Shown here piece after piece: positions 9,880 through 21,217 of a stretch of DNA of 64,000 nucleotides (within the stretch, counting starts at the first letter, position 1; every line of letters begins with the position of its first letter). The translations under genes and the position numbers were made by a program. The stretch comes from Halichondria panicea (Eukaryota; Porifera; Demospongiae; Suberitida; Halichondriidae), in NCBI RefSeq assembly GCF_963675165.1, contig NC_087379.1, positions 4,729,442 through 4,793,441 on the forward strand, given 5' to 3'. The notes beneath the pieces were generated by a model, which was given only the letters and a program-made list of their open reading frames with translations, did no database searches and was not told where the DNA came from.

Positions 9880-12713
9880 AATATCTATGCCACTTCATTG
9901 AGGGCGGCGATAAAATCAAGCTAATTTGGTGGTTGGGCTCAGATGCAACTAAAGTGATGGAACTCAGAGGAATCACTGATTGCTGTGTATATCGATTTCT
10001 CTGGATGGAACTGTTCCAGATTGTGCGATTGACCTGGAAAGGGTTAAGCTATAGGGCGTAAGCGCCCAAAATGATCAGCCCAACCCCGTTCACACGGAAG
10101 CATCTACGTCTGTCTCTCCTAGGGAGTCTACTCAGCTTGATAATTCAGAACATACTGACCCCAATCCAGGTACGCCACCTGAAGCTAGTCAGCAGGACTG
10201 ACCATCAGCAAATTGCCAATTCAACCTTATAAATGTGCGCAGTCTTGTGAACAAATTAGTCAATTTTCAATCGTTTATTTACTCATCCCTTCCTGACATT
10301 ATTGGTGTTACCGAGACCTGGCTGAACGATTCAATTATGAATAACGAAATATTGCCGTATGATTATTCCATCTATCGTAAGGACAGGGGGACTAGAGGAG
10401 GCGGAGTTCTACTTGCAATTCATAACTCAATTCCAACTAAGCTCATTGCCTCCCCCTCCAATCTAGAACTAATCGCCGTCGAATTAATCCAAATGAAATG
10501 TACTGTATGACTGTACTGTTTATCTTCCCCCTAATGTGGATCTTGATATTTTTACCAACACTCTATCATTTCTCATTCAATTGGCCAGGGAGTGTAATAT
10601 CTTAATCATTGGAGACTTTAATCGCCCAGACATAAATTGGTCTCTACTCTCAGGTTCCACTATCATGTCTAATCTTTTCTGTGATTTTGTTTTCGATTGT
10701 GACCTCACCCAGTTAGTCACTGTGCCTACCCATAATAGGGGAAACTGTATTGATTTATAGTCCTGTCATCAACTCCAGAAGCCGTTGGCTTGTTGAGTGT
10801 CTCCCCCAATGCACTATTATGTTCAGATCATTACCTAATCTCATTTCAGTTCTCAGCCAATGCCAGGCCAACTACTCCTGTTGCTAAGTGCCGCTATGTT
10901 CTTGACTATTCGAAACTAGACTATGAATGCTTGATGGTCTATTTGCTTAACTATGATTTCTCTTTGTGTATGAATTGTACGGATGTTGAGGCAGTTTGGT
11001 GTAATCTCCAATCGATCATTAACAATGCTATAAGTCAATTCGCACCTCTGGTCAAGCTTAAGGCAAACAAGAATTATCCAAAGTGGTACAATTATACCAC
11101 AAGGCATCTTATTCACCGTGTCCGCTCGTCCAGGAAGAAGGCCAGGCTTAATGGGTCTGTGTCAAACATATCTAAACTGGAGACTAACGAAAAAGAACTG
11201 TGTGATCATATGGAAATCTCAAAGTCAATATATGAAGCACAACTTGTTGAGGAGTTTGCCCACAATAACAGCAACAAAATCTACAAATACTATTCTGCAC
11301 AACAACAGCCTACCTGTAGCAATGCATCTTAATTCTCACACTGCCACATCTGATGCAGATAAAGCTTCTCTCTTTAATGAGTATTTCGAATCCGTCTACT
11401 CCAAGCCCACTTCTAATGCCTCCCATACCCACACTCTCTGTTCAGGAACCTCTGTTCTGAATAATATTGCCCTCTCAGATACTAAAGTATACACAGCCCT
11501 CTCAAGTTTGGATCCCTTCAAAGCCTCAGGAACTGACTGTATAGGTCCTAGGATACTAAAAACATGTTCCCTTGCTCTTTACCCAGTGGTAGATCATCTG
11601 TTTAAAATGAGCCTGGCTAGCTGCAAGCTCCCAAAGGAGTGGAAATTACACTGTATTATCCCAATATTTAAGTCTGGGGACAAAAGCCTTATTTCAAACT
11701 ACAGACTGATCTCCCTTCTATGCTCGATCTCTAAAGTTCTTGAAAGGATTGTGTATGATAAGGTGTTTGGGTTCATTGGCCAATCAATATCGAAATCTCA
11801 ATATGGATTCCTGAGAGACCACTCATGTCTGCAACAATTATTGTCTTTTTTGTCATGCGTTGAAAAGTCCCTAGAAAGTAGATGCCAGCACGACACGATA
11901 TATCTTGATTTCCAAAAAGCTTTTGATAGAGTACCCCATAAGGAACTTCTCTTCAAACTCCATGATCTGGGGATTACCGGCGCACTATGGAGATGGTTTA
12001 AAGAATACCTTACTTCTAGATGGCAAATGGTATCTATCAATGGTCACCACTCAACTCTCCTACCGGTATCTTCTGGAGTTCCGCAAGGAAGCATCCTTGG
12101 GCCTATGCTTTTCCTGGTTTATATCAATGATCTTCCTCTTTGGATTAACTTCTCTAATATTCATATCTTTGCAGATGATACCAAATGCTCTCATCAGATT
12201 AAATCAACCTCAGATACAATTGAACTACAATCGGACCTTGATATGCTGAATGATTGGAGCAACAAATGGAACCTCTCTTTTAATTCTCAAAAATGTGTGT
12301 TGTTGAAATTCTATAAAAACCCCTCACTCTTTATGAACTCATCTTACTTCCTTTCGGGGAGGCAGATCTCACCAAAGGAGAGTCACAGAGACCTGGGGAT
12401 AATACTGCAACAGGATCTGGGCTGGCACAAGCATTATGACAGCATTTCTGCTAAGGCATACAGACAACTAGGTTTACTCCGCCGTACTTTCTCATCTTCC
12501 AACTCAGTATATACCAAGAAGAAGCTATACCTGTCACTGGTTCGCTCACAGCTGTTGTATTGCTCACAACTTTGAAGACCAATGCTAGTCAAAGATACTG
12601 AAGCTCTGGAGCGTATTCAGAAGAGAGCAACAAAGTTTATCCTAGGCAACTCTGATGGTGACTACAAGGAAAGACTAGTGAAGTTAAAGTTACTTCCTCT
12701 GATGTACTCCTTC
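9880..12713 (+). pseudogene. Non-LTR retrotransposon ORF2 (endonuclease + reverse transcriptase), 5' part
   Basis: This is a CR1/L2/jockey-like LINE. An apurinic-type endonuclease domain (NVRSLVNK, PDIIGVTETWLN, GGGVLLAI, GDFNRPDINW, CSDHYLISF) spans about 10220-10860. A reverse transcriptase spans about 11480-12300 with YLDFQKAFD, SGVPQGSILGP and the catalytic FADDTK. The frame is broken at about 10500, at 10758-10765, near 11320 and by an in-frame stop at 12573, so it is dead. Translation continues after that stop (ERIQKRATKFILG) and halts where a DNA transposon enters at 12714. The missing C-terminus resumes at 21218. The 5' boundary is uncertain. Confidence 0.85.
12708..12713. repeat. Left 6-bp target duplication of the outer transposon (TCCTTC)
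   Basis: TCCTTC at 12708-12713 recurs at 21212-21217. With one copy and the inserted DNA left out, the LINE reading frame runs uninterrupted across the junction. Confidence 0.88.
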
Positions 12714-13007
12714 TATGGAAAGGTATTAGAGTCAAAATTCCCAGCCTGTTTGTCCCAGTAAATGTCCCGGTGTTTGTCCCAGTAAACGTCCCGGTAAAGG
12801 TCCCGGTACACGTCCCGGTACGCCCTTTTCCTGTGGGCAAGGTCGACCAGCCTCCCAAATTTGGGGTGTGGTTGTCACAGCCCAGCAATTACTGCTGCAT
12901 CCGATCCAGTTTTGTGCCCCGGCAAGTGTCCCGGTATGTGTCCCGGTAAGTGTCCCAGTATGTGCACCAGTAAGTGTCCCGGTATGTGTCCCGGTATGTG
13001 ACCCGGC

Positions 13008-13340
13008 TATGGAAGGGTATTAGAGTCAAAATTCCCAGCCTTTTTGTCCCAGTAAATGTCCCGGTGTTTGTCCCAGTAAACGTCCCGGTAAATGTCCCAG
13101 TACGTGTCCCGGTACGCCTTTTTCCTGTGGGCGAGGTCGACCAGCCTCCCAAATTTGAGGTGTGGTCGTCACAGCCCAGCAATTACTGTTGCATCCGCTC
13201 CAGTTTCTTGCCCCGGCAAGTGTCCCGGTATGTGTCCCGGCAAGTGTCCCGGTATGTGTCCCGGCAAGTGCCCCGGCATGTGTCCCGGCAAGTGCCCCGG
13301 CATGTGTCCCGGCAAGTGCCCCGGCAAGTGTCCCAGTACA
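13008..13340 (+). repeat. Left terminal inverted repeat with two decamer arrays
   Basis: The order is a 30-bp end, an array of TGTCCCGGTA/TGTCCCAGTA-type decamers, a conserved ~100-bp core (CCTGTGGGCGAGGTCGACC to GCATCCGCTCCAG), then a second array of GTGTCCCGGTAT/GTGCCCCGGCA units. The same module occurs at 12714-13007 and inverted at 19873-20167 and about 20915-21211. Open frames through these arrays are translation artefacts. Confidence 0.88.
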
Positions 13341-13426
13341 GTATTGCCATGAATAAATGCGGCGCAATCCCACGTGTGATTTTTGGGAGTGGTCACTAGG
13401 TGCTCTTTATTAAAAATCTAAAAGCA

Positions 13427-14937
13427 ATGATGGCAAGAAGAAGTAGCAGGCGCCCTTCAACTTACAACGTTCAGTCTATTCTTGAAAGAGTTAGTTTAGT
13501 GATTAGTGATGTTCTGGCAGCTGTCAGGGATTCCTCTGTGGAGGAACAGTCACATGGTTTACACTTGCGTTTGTCTGAAGCTCAAAGACAAATTGAACCT
13601 CTGTCTGAGGTGATTGGATCACACATACACCAAGAAATTACAAGTTCTTTGTCTGAAATGTTATCTATTCTATCGAGGCTCAGAGACAGCAGAAACTACC
13701 CGTACAGATCAAGTACTGTACGTGAAGGTATGTTGTAGTAAACGTATGACCACGTGTACATGTTAATAAAATTATGATTCCCTTGTTAATACTGTGTACT
13801 GTACTATTTGTAGGACAGAGGGGCAGGCCTTCAGTCGTCATATCTCGTCACCAGCTGGAAACTTTACTTGGGTTAAACTTCACTGTTCCCCAAATGGCCG
13901 AGCTGTTAGGAGTATCTGTTTCAACTTTGACAAGAAGATTACGTAACTACGGACTAAGTGTAAGGCAGATGTACTCGGACATCACTGATACACAGCTGAA
14001 TGAACTAGTGTCGAGGATAAACCATCAATTTCCAAGTGCTGGGTACAGAATCGGCTCAAGTTTGCTCCAAGGTATGGGACACAGAGTCCCTGAACGACGA
14101 GTCAGGGAGTCTATGCGACTTGTCGACCCAATATCAGTGGCGTACAGGCACAGTAGACGAGGTACTGTTGATCGACGCAGGTACAATGTACCATATCCTA
14201 ATGCTATGTGGCATGTGGATGGAAACATGAGTTTGATACGCTGGGGGTTTGTAGTGCATGGTGCAGTGGATGGTTACAGTCGACTCATTACCTACCTACA
14301 TTGCTCTACAAACAACTATGCAGAAACTGTTTTCAGTCAATTTATAACAGCTGGAGAACGATTTGGTTTCCCATCAAGAACGAGATCAGATATGGGTGGA
14401 GAGAATGTAGATTTAGCACACTTTATGGTATTGTTAAGAGGTGAAGGTCGTGGAAGTCATCTTACTGGTCGATCTATTCACAACCAAAGAATTGAACGCT
14501 TATGGCGAGATGTATTTGCAGATAGTTTGAGTTTGTTCTACCATCTTTTCTATTTTATGGAAAGCAGAGGAATACTAGACTGTGAAAACCCCGAACATTT
14601 GAATGCTTTACATTATGTGTATACACCTCGTATCAACGACAGCTTGCAAATGTTTTCTTCTGCTTGGAATATTCATCCTATAAGAACAGAACGAAATTTA
14701 ACTCCAATGCAATTGTGGGTGACTGGAATGATGCAGAATTTTGGCTCTAATCATTTACCAATTCGTGAACTGTTGAGTCATGAATCTAATGAGCTTAATG
14801 ACAGCACAGCATCTGAAAGTGAAAGTGAGAGTGAAGACTATTCACATAATTTGCATTCCACTGTTGATCCACTACAACATAGTGATGCCTGGGGTGTAGA
14901 TTTGTATGTTGATGCACTGTCCGTTCTGTCTAGCTAG
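13427..14937 (+). CDS. DDE integrase-like transposase
   Basis: Two exons, 13427-13727 and 13814-14937, join in phase 1 (REG|QRGRPS) across an 86-bp GT-AG intron and give 474 aa. The first ~100 residues are helical with no known domain. A helix-turn-helix-like segment follows (FTVPQMAELLGVSVSTLTRR), then an rve-type integrase core. The catalytic triad reads D in MWHVDGN, D in TRSDMGGEN and E in HNQRIERLWRDV, with 34 residues between the second D and the E. It ends in an acidic SESESESED tail. The protein should cut and join the ~300-bp termini of the surrounding element. Both exons are open and all three catalytic residues are present, so it may be active. I favour an IS3EU-type transposase; a Ginger-type one is less likely because there is no H2C2 finger and the duplication is 6 bp. 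Confidence 0.88.
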
Positions 14938-16219
14938 TTGATAAACATTTTGATGTTCAAGTCAATAATTATGTTAGTATAATTATGCTTAATATGTCAG
15001 TATGCTTCTTTAATCATCATTATGAACATAAGAGTGCCATGGGTAATGGATGGGCCATGATTGTTGCTAGACCATGCTTGCGCATGCGCACCGAAGCATA
15101 ATTACTGTTATGAAAAACACATAATTATGCCTCGAGGCGTAGCCGCACGAGGGATACGGTAAAGCTGACTGTGTGTGTGTCTGTCTGTGTGTGTGTGTGT
15201 GTGTATTCCAGCTATAACTGCTCAACGGTTGCAATGCGACGAAAACTAACAGCTTCTATAGGCTTCTAGCCACGTTCTCTTGGATTTTGATTCGTGGATT
15301 AGCAAACTAAAGCTTCTTTCTCGAGTTATGGCTAGTTTGACTCACATTGAAGGCTGTTGCAGTCTCTTCAGAATCTTTCATAGCATCATCTGTCCGCACA
15401 AACTTTCTATTCAACATATGAGTTAGCCTTGCACTAAAGCGCTAGCTTTTTGTTAGCTACAAGACTCAGAAAATACCTGTTAAAACAGCTAGCTAGCAGT
15501 AGCCATTTGTGAAATTGATCTCTTTGGACACACCCTTTAATTATTCCTATGGATGTAATGCGCATGCGCGCTCATTCCCCAGATCCAGATCCTCCTGGCA
15601 GAATCACATTTTTCTTGAGGGCCTGGTAAGCCACAAAACACTACTATAGATAACAATATGCATGTACACAAGTCTTTTCTTCTTAAATATTATAATTATA
15701 CACTGCATGAACTACAGATCCAATTTTCTTCTTTCTTGAGGTCCTGGTATTAAAGCCACATAATACAACAATAGATGCATGTAATAAGTCTTTTCTTCTC
15801 AGTGACTTTATATAGATAAGCTAACTTTATGAAATAATTATGCACTTCCGCTTATAATTAATTGAAAACAAAATCTTCTTCTTTGTTGCTTCCTAGATCC
15901 TTGAGGTCCTGGTATAAGCAGCCACAAAACACAACAATGATACCATAATTATACAATTGCAAGTCAGTTTTAGACAGATTATTTTATACACTTTTTCCTC
16001 TTCTATACTTTCTCTTCTATACTTTTGAGCGAAAGCAAATCATGGCGAGAGGCATTAGCACAGCGCCAGCTTGAACACTAGTTATAACATGAATGAACAT
16101 GTTCTGAAAAACACATGAAATGAACAGGTAGATGAATGAAATGAACAGGTAGATGAATGAGCATATATATATATATATACATTGTAAGAGCATGGCAATG
16201 GCAACATGTCAATAATTAG
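14938..16219. repeat. Repeat-rich centre of the inner transposon
   Basis: It contains a (TG)n tract (about 15168-15203), a dispersed repeat related to 32200-32500, 36420-36700 and 45150-45440, and three diverged tandem units of 130-150 bp, each starting CTTGAGG(T/G)CCTGGTA (about 15613, 15736 and 15900). A short TA run lies at 16165-16180. I see no gene. Confidence 0.6.
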
Positions 16220-19200
16220 TTACATGGCATCAAAGAACCAAGAAGCTGTGTTATTCAGGAGAGAGGAAAATTCGTTGGAAAATGTAGCATACGACTCATA
16301 TGTGACAGGCAGATGAAGCACAGTTGAGCAAGTGTTTGACGTAGGCCTACGAGAAAAACCTGTGAGCTGGTTGAAATTGACTAGGATTTTCTTGTGAGAA
16401 CACACAGAAAAACCTGTAACGAAGCTAAGAAAATGGGCAAGCATTTCAGGGGCAAGGGAATTAATGAAACGTCGAAGAAAATCAAAAGTTGCATCTTCTC
16501 GTAAGTTGGTAATGGTAGGCTCCTCAATCATCGCCAAAACACGAGGGACAGACGGCTGAAGAGCATCATACAAATGATCGACAACTTGTGGACTAAATCT
16601 CTTCCACACACTGGGGTGTGCATCCAACATTCCTCGTCTGATCTCACACAAAGCGTAGAAGGGCTTTGTTACAAGTACATGCCAAGCAGCTTGCTTAAGC
16701 AAAGAATTCAAAGTATCGACAGTAGGAATAGCAAAAACATTGAACCTACTTAACATAGGGGTTATAACGGTTTTCAGAGCCTCTTCGTTTGGAGCTTTTA
16801 CTGCTTGCACTTCGAACGGGTCAATAAATCTTGAAAAAGACTTCCGGAGCTCTTCATCACAAATCACACTCTGTCCACAAATTATGATCTTTACTGAAAC
16901 AATGGACAGATTAATCGGGAAATATCCAGTCATAACGTATCCATGAGAAATAAATCTCCCAATATGGTAGAAGGTCGACTGGTTATTTGGCAGTACTTGA
17001 GGCACATGGTCCAGGGCACCATCCATTAAAGCGCCATATTCGGTCCAAAAGCAGTTGCATAGCTCTCGTCTTAATCCACCACCGTCAACGCCACGCTCCA
17101 TCAAAAACTTCACCTTCAATTCCATGTTGTGGAGGTTGGGATGACTGGAATACGCATTGATTACACTACTAACGACTTCGTGGCGATGTGTGTGCAGAAA
17201 GTGCACTCCATTGTCTAGTAAATGCGATCTCACACTTGCTCGTTGTTCATCAACGTTAGACAATCGACTGAAATGTACATACATGTAAAACAGCTATTAT
17301 GGAAAATGTAATAGCCTTGCCTGTTGGTAGTGTCAACGTCAGTTAAATCAATCACCACACTTCCCATCTCCACCTCAACCTCCTACATAGAAGAAGATGA
17401 TTTTTATTATTGGAAATATACTGAGTATATAATTTTTTATATACCCACATTTACTGGTGAATCTGCTCGCAGAAAAACAACACTCTCTAACCTCTCTCTA
17501 TCTGTTTGAGTCAAGGGAGGGGTGGTAGGTAACTGGTTCAACTTCAACTTCAGTAACCTACACGTACAGAGCACAATAAAAAAAATTTGGCAAAGGCTAA
17601 TCGTGATCATACTCTGTTTTCGCCAATGAGAACTATGAATGCCGAAAGTCCCAGCTGTGAGATGGGTCCAGTACCAGTAGTGGGAAGTTCAGTCGGAACA
17701 GGACCATCGCTGACAAGAACCCGAAATTGACGGGGATTGATTGATTCATGCGAACCAACAAAGGAGCGGATAGCCTAGTTTAAAAAAATCACAAAAAAGC
17801 ATCAGGAAATTAATTTTAGGTGTGACGAGATACATGCACACAAAATTATTCACTACACTTACATTAATTGGATCAGACAATAAAAATTGCCTAGAATTTC
17901 TAGATCCATCAGGAAATCTGATTCTCGTGTGTAACACTCCCATCGTGCCAGGAGGAGGCTCAGCTGGAACTCTGTCCGCCAGATCTCTGCGAATTCTCCG
18001 ATGCCACTATACACATGTGTACATGTACATAATTTTAAACAAATTTTAAACAACCACAATCATATTATGCATACCTCAACCACTCGTCTTTGTCTTTCAA
18101 CAGACACCACTTGCTCAATTTTCTGATCCATTTCATCATCCTCAGTCATTTGACGGGATATCAACCTCTGTCGATCCTAAAAATTAATAATAATAATCAC
18201 ACACACAAAACACAGAATGAATACCTTTTCACGGTCAACACGCAAGCTAATGTCATAGGCCTGATCTTGCTCAGCAATTATTTCTCTGGACTGCAATTAT
18301 TAATTTTCATGAAAACTAACCGTAACACAATAATTTACATTAGTCACTAAGTAACGAACACATCCAGAAACTCACAACCATCAAAGATTCTCTCTCCTGA
18401 GAAGGCGACCGCGATTGTTCCTCTTCTGTGTCCATTTCTCCTGTATCCATTTGCTCATAAAGGTGATCTAATCGCAAGAAATTAATCTAGTTAACAGTAA
18501 TAGAGTATGTAATAGTTACTGCACCATAATTATAATCAGCCAGACTTCCTCTCACACCAGAAGAAGGCTCGGTGGCACTTCCACTTGCACTGGGAGGAGG
18601 CTCGGTCACACTTCCTCTCACACTGGGAGGAGGCTCAGTGGCAGTCTCACTGAGAGGCTCGACGGCACTTCCTCTCACACTGGGAGGAGGCTCGGTGGCA
18701 GTCTCACTGAGAGGCTCGACGGCACTTCCTCTCATACCACTTCCTCTCACACTGAGAGGAGGCTCGGTGGCAGTCTCACTGAGAGCACTTCCTCTCACAC
18801 CACTTCCTCTCACACTGGGAGGAGGCTCAGTGGCAGTCTCACTGAGAGGCTCGGTGGCACTTTCAGTGCACACATACATATGGTCTGTAATTTCAGACAT
18901 CCTAAGGCTTCTATTACATTTGTAGCAATCACGTCTGCTGGCTGGTGTGTAGGCCTATATTGTGAGTACAATATCCATAACTTTATAATAAAAACAAAAA
19001 CCACAGAATGAGATTGATGTACAGTAAATCATACCTGAAGTTGTGATACACGTACTCCCACTAGAGTAGACAACGGGCGAATATATAAACGACCTTTTCT
19101 GCCCACAGCTTCCTTCAGCATTTTTACGGTGAAATATGGTTTGAAAGGTCTCACGGACTCCATCTCGGGAGAATAACTGGTATCATTTACGTGTAGGGGA

Positions 19201-19757
19201 ACAATCACTTTGTTACCAAGGCCGGCTGCTCTACAAAACTGGTAGGGGATACCAGCCATCATTGGATACAGGCACAGTATCAAGAAATGTAGCTCTTCAG
19301 CATTAACAAAGTCTAATTCCAGTGGGTCCTCATCTCTCGTAAACCATAACGTTCCAAGGCCATCTCGACAAAGGTAGTCTAGCTCAATTTTACTTGGTAC
19401 TTGATGTGTTGATGGTCCAGCTAGGCAACATGGTACAATTTTCCAGCATCCTGGAGCTTTCCTTTGCTTAGGAGCTCGAGCAGAATTCGATCGTCCCAAA
19501 AAAGGAAATCTGTCACTAAGCTCCCTGGGTCGACTTGAGTTACCTACAACACTTAAACCCCTTCTCACTGCCACATTCAATCTGTCTGAGGCAGATGACA
19601 GTCCGCTTGAAGGAAATCTTTTAGATCTAGCAGGTTCTGCAATGAAATCGTCATCCGATGAATCAGTAGCAGTAGCAGTAGTAGCACCTTCTGCAATTGA
19701 TTGTAGAAGTCTAGAAGAGGCGAGACGCTTTCTTTTGGGTTTATTCAAACTCAGCAT
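16220..19757 (-). CDS. Transposon-borne UBX + HECT ubiquitin-ligase-like protein
   Basis: Exons, some edges approximate: 19757-19035, 18954-~18525, ~18469-18367, ~18292-18224, ~18177-18075, ~18000-17868, ~17775-17590, ~17543-17455, 17382-17321 (GC donor) and 17267-16220, giving roughly 970-980 aa. The first exon is basic and then globular (GIPYQFCRAAGLGNKVIVPL). The second has a C2HC finger-like CYKCNRSLRMSEITDHMYVC, then repeated SETATEPPPSVRGS units. Next come charged helical exons (EQDQAYDISLRVDREK) of the kind that precede UBX domains. The UBX-like domain itself is TRIRFPDGSRNSRQFLLSD plus FRVLVSDGPVPTEL. The last exon is a HECT domain with GVDGGGLRREL near its start and the candidate catalytic cysteine in SNTCSTVLHLP, 40-45 residues from the C-terminus. 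HECT enzymes accept ubiquitin on that cysteine and pass it to substrates. The start at 19757 could be preceded by another exon. Confidence 0.7.
18527..18860 (-). repeat. Coding minisatellite in the HECT-gene exon
   Basis: Repeats of 30-54 bp encode TATEPPPSVRGS- and AVEPLSETA-type units without breaking the frame. Such arrays vary in copy number between alleles. Confidence 0.7.
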
Positions 19758-19872
19758 CCTACATGTAAACACAATTTATTCTTTATCTATAAGCTGCCAC
19801 GAGGCAATCACTTCAGTGCGCATGCGCAGCGCAATATTATAAATCAGTGCTGTGTTATTCTGGGAAGTGCCA

Positions 19873-20167
19873 TTTGCCGGGGCACATACCGGAACACTTG
19901 CCGGGACACATACCGGGACACTTGCCGGGGCACTTGCCGGGACACATACCGGGACACTTGCCGGGGCAAGAAACTGGAGCGGATGCAACAGTAATTGCTG
20001 GGCTGTGACGACCACACCTCAAATTTGGGAGGCTGGTCGACCTCGCCCACAGGAAAAAGGCGTACCGGGACATGTACTGGGACGTTTACCGGGACATTTA
20101 CCGGGACAAACACTGGGACAAATACTGGGACAAAAGCTGGGAATTTTGACTCTAATACCCTTCCATA
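19873..20167 (-). repeat. Right terminal inverted repeat of the inner transposon
   Basis: The inverse complement of the 13008-13340 module, with the same core and decamer arrays. It ends at 20167 in TTCCATA, directly followed by the duplicated CCCGGC. Confidence 0.85.
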
Positions 20168-20264
20168 CCCGGCATGTGTCCCGGCACATGTCCCAGTACC
20201 AGAATAAAAATTGCGACAAGTTAACTCATGGAATGCGCATGCGCAATGGAAGTGAATGCCTCGT

Positions 20265-20445
20265 GCCATAAAAGAGAGCCTTGTGGAGGCTAAGAAGATA
20301 CGAAGAACCTAGCCTTGTGAGGCTACAAAAATGCAGCCTTGTGAGGGGCTAAGAAGACAAAGACTTGTGAGGCTAAGAAAACACTAAGAACCTAGCCATG
20401 TGAGGCTACAAAAATGCAGCCTTGTGAGGGGCTAAGAAGACCCAA
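20265..20445 (+). repeat. Tandem repeat in the outer transposon
   Basis: Two units of roughly 85-100 bp built from AGCCTTGTGAGGGGCTAAGA and GAACCTAGCC(T/A)TGTGAGGC. Non-coding. Confidence 0.7.
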
Positions 20446-20914
20446 ACTTCTGATTTGATTTTACACATAAACTTATGACTGTTGTTTATGTTTTGTCTCA
20501 AGAGGATCGAGGGTTGTAGTGAGGCAGCTGCCTATTATACAAGACCACTCCCTTTTTAGTCATGTAAAACGGATAATTATACACAAAATATGAAGCCAGT
20601 GTTAAATTTAAAGTTAATAGATTGGAGTACAAAGGAGTATGAAACAGCACTTGAAATGGGTGGTATTAAAGTTGTTCTACTTGGTGTTCCTCTTCATAGA
20701 AGTTACTCCAGGACTTGCTGCACTAATCTATGTGTATAGATGTACGTCAGTGTCTTCACTTCTACTGTACTGTCACATACATCATACTGTACTGTCATGC
20801 ACATACATCAAGACACTAATTATTATAAATTATATAATGCACACTAGGCTAATCACTCCCTAAACTCTAAAGTGTATTGCCTCGAATAAATACCGCATGA
20901 AGTTTTGCGTTTTA

Positions 20915-21211
20915 TTCACTGGGACACATACCGGGACACTTACTGGGACACATACCGGGACACTTACTGGGACACATACCGGGACACTTACTGGGACACA
21001 TACCAGGACACTTTCTGGGGCAAAGAACTGAAGCAGATGCAGCAGTAATTGCTGGGCTGTGACGACCACACCCTAAATTTGGGAGGCTGGGTCGACCTCG
21101 CCCACAGAAAAAAGGCATTACCGGGACGTGTGCCGGGACATTTACCGGGACAAACACCGGGACATTTACTGGGACAAAAGCTGGGAATTTTGACTCTAAT
21201 ACCCTTCCATA
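20915..21211 (-). repeat. Right terminal inverted repeat of the outer transposon
   Basis: Starts with an array of GGGACACATACC/GGGACACTTACT units, then the shared core (inverse of CACAGCCCAGCAATTACTG), then TTACCGGGAC-type units. It ends in GACTCTAATACCCTTCCATA at 21211 and is followed by TCCTTC. Confidence 0.85.
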
Positions 21212-21217
21212 TCCTTC

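Larger units (their letters stand above)
13008..20167. mobile_element. Inner 7.16-kb autonomous transposon with integrase and HECT/UBX genes
   Basis: The termini are TATGGAAGGGTATTAGAGTC at both ends in inverted orientation. The terminal inverted repeats extend for about 300 bp (13008-13340 and 19873-20167). The 6-bp duplication CCCGGC flanks it exactly (13002-13007 and 20168-20173), and it lies inside the terminal array of the outer element. It carries a two-exon DDE transposase on + and a roughly ten-exon ubiquitin-ligase-like gene on -, converging on a repeat-rich centre (14938-16219). Family assignment (IS3EU) rests on duplication size, terminal bases and integrase type. Confidence 0.88.
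12714..21211. mobile_element. Outer DNA transposon (non-autonomous IS3EU-like) containing a nested insertion
   Basis: The ends are TATGGAAAGGTATTAGAGTC at left and the complement of TATGGAAGGGTATTAGAGTC at right, with TSD TCCTTC. Subtracting the inner element (13008-20167 and one 6-bp repeat) leaves about 1.33 kb with no transposase, so this copy was non-autonomous. Its termini hold the same decamer arrays (TGTCCCGGTA type) as the inner element. TAT...ATA ends with a 6-bp duplication match what I recall for the IS3EU superfamily. Confidence 0.85.

Noticed and set aside
13008-13340. CRISPR-like array of short direct repeats
   Set aside because: Repeats are contiguous decamers without unique spacers, inside a eukaryotic transposon terminus.
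12637-13399. Several overlapping open frames on both strands reading as VPVNVPV, TGTFTGTNTG or PGKCPGMCPG repeats
   Set aside because: They are translations of the decamer arrays in the transposon termini and are open in several frames because the period is short. The inverted copies at 19855-20270 and 20860-21250 behave the same way.
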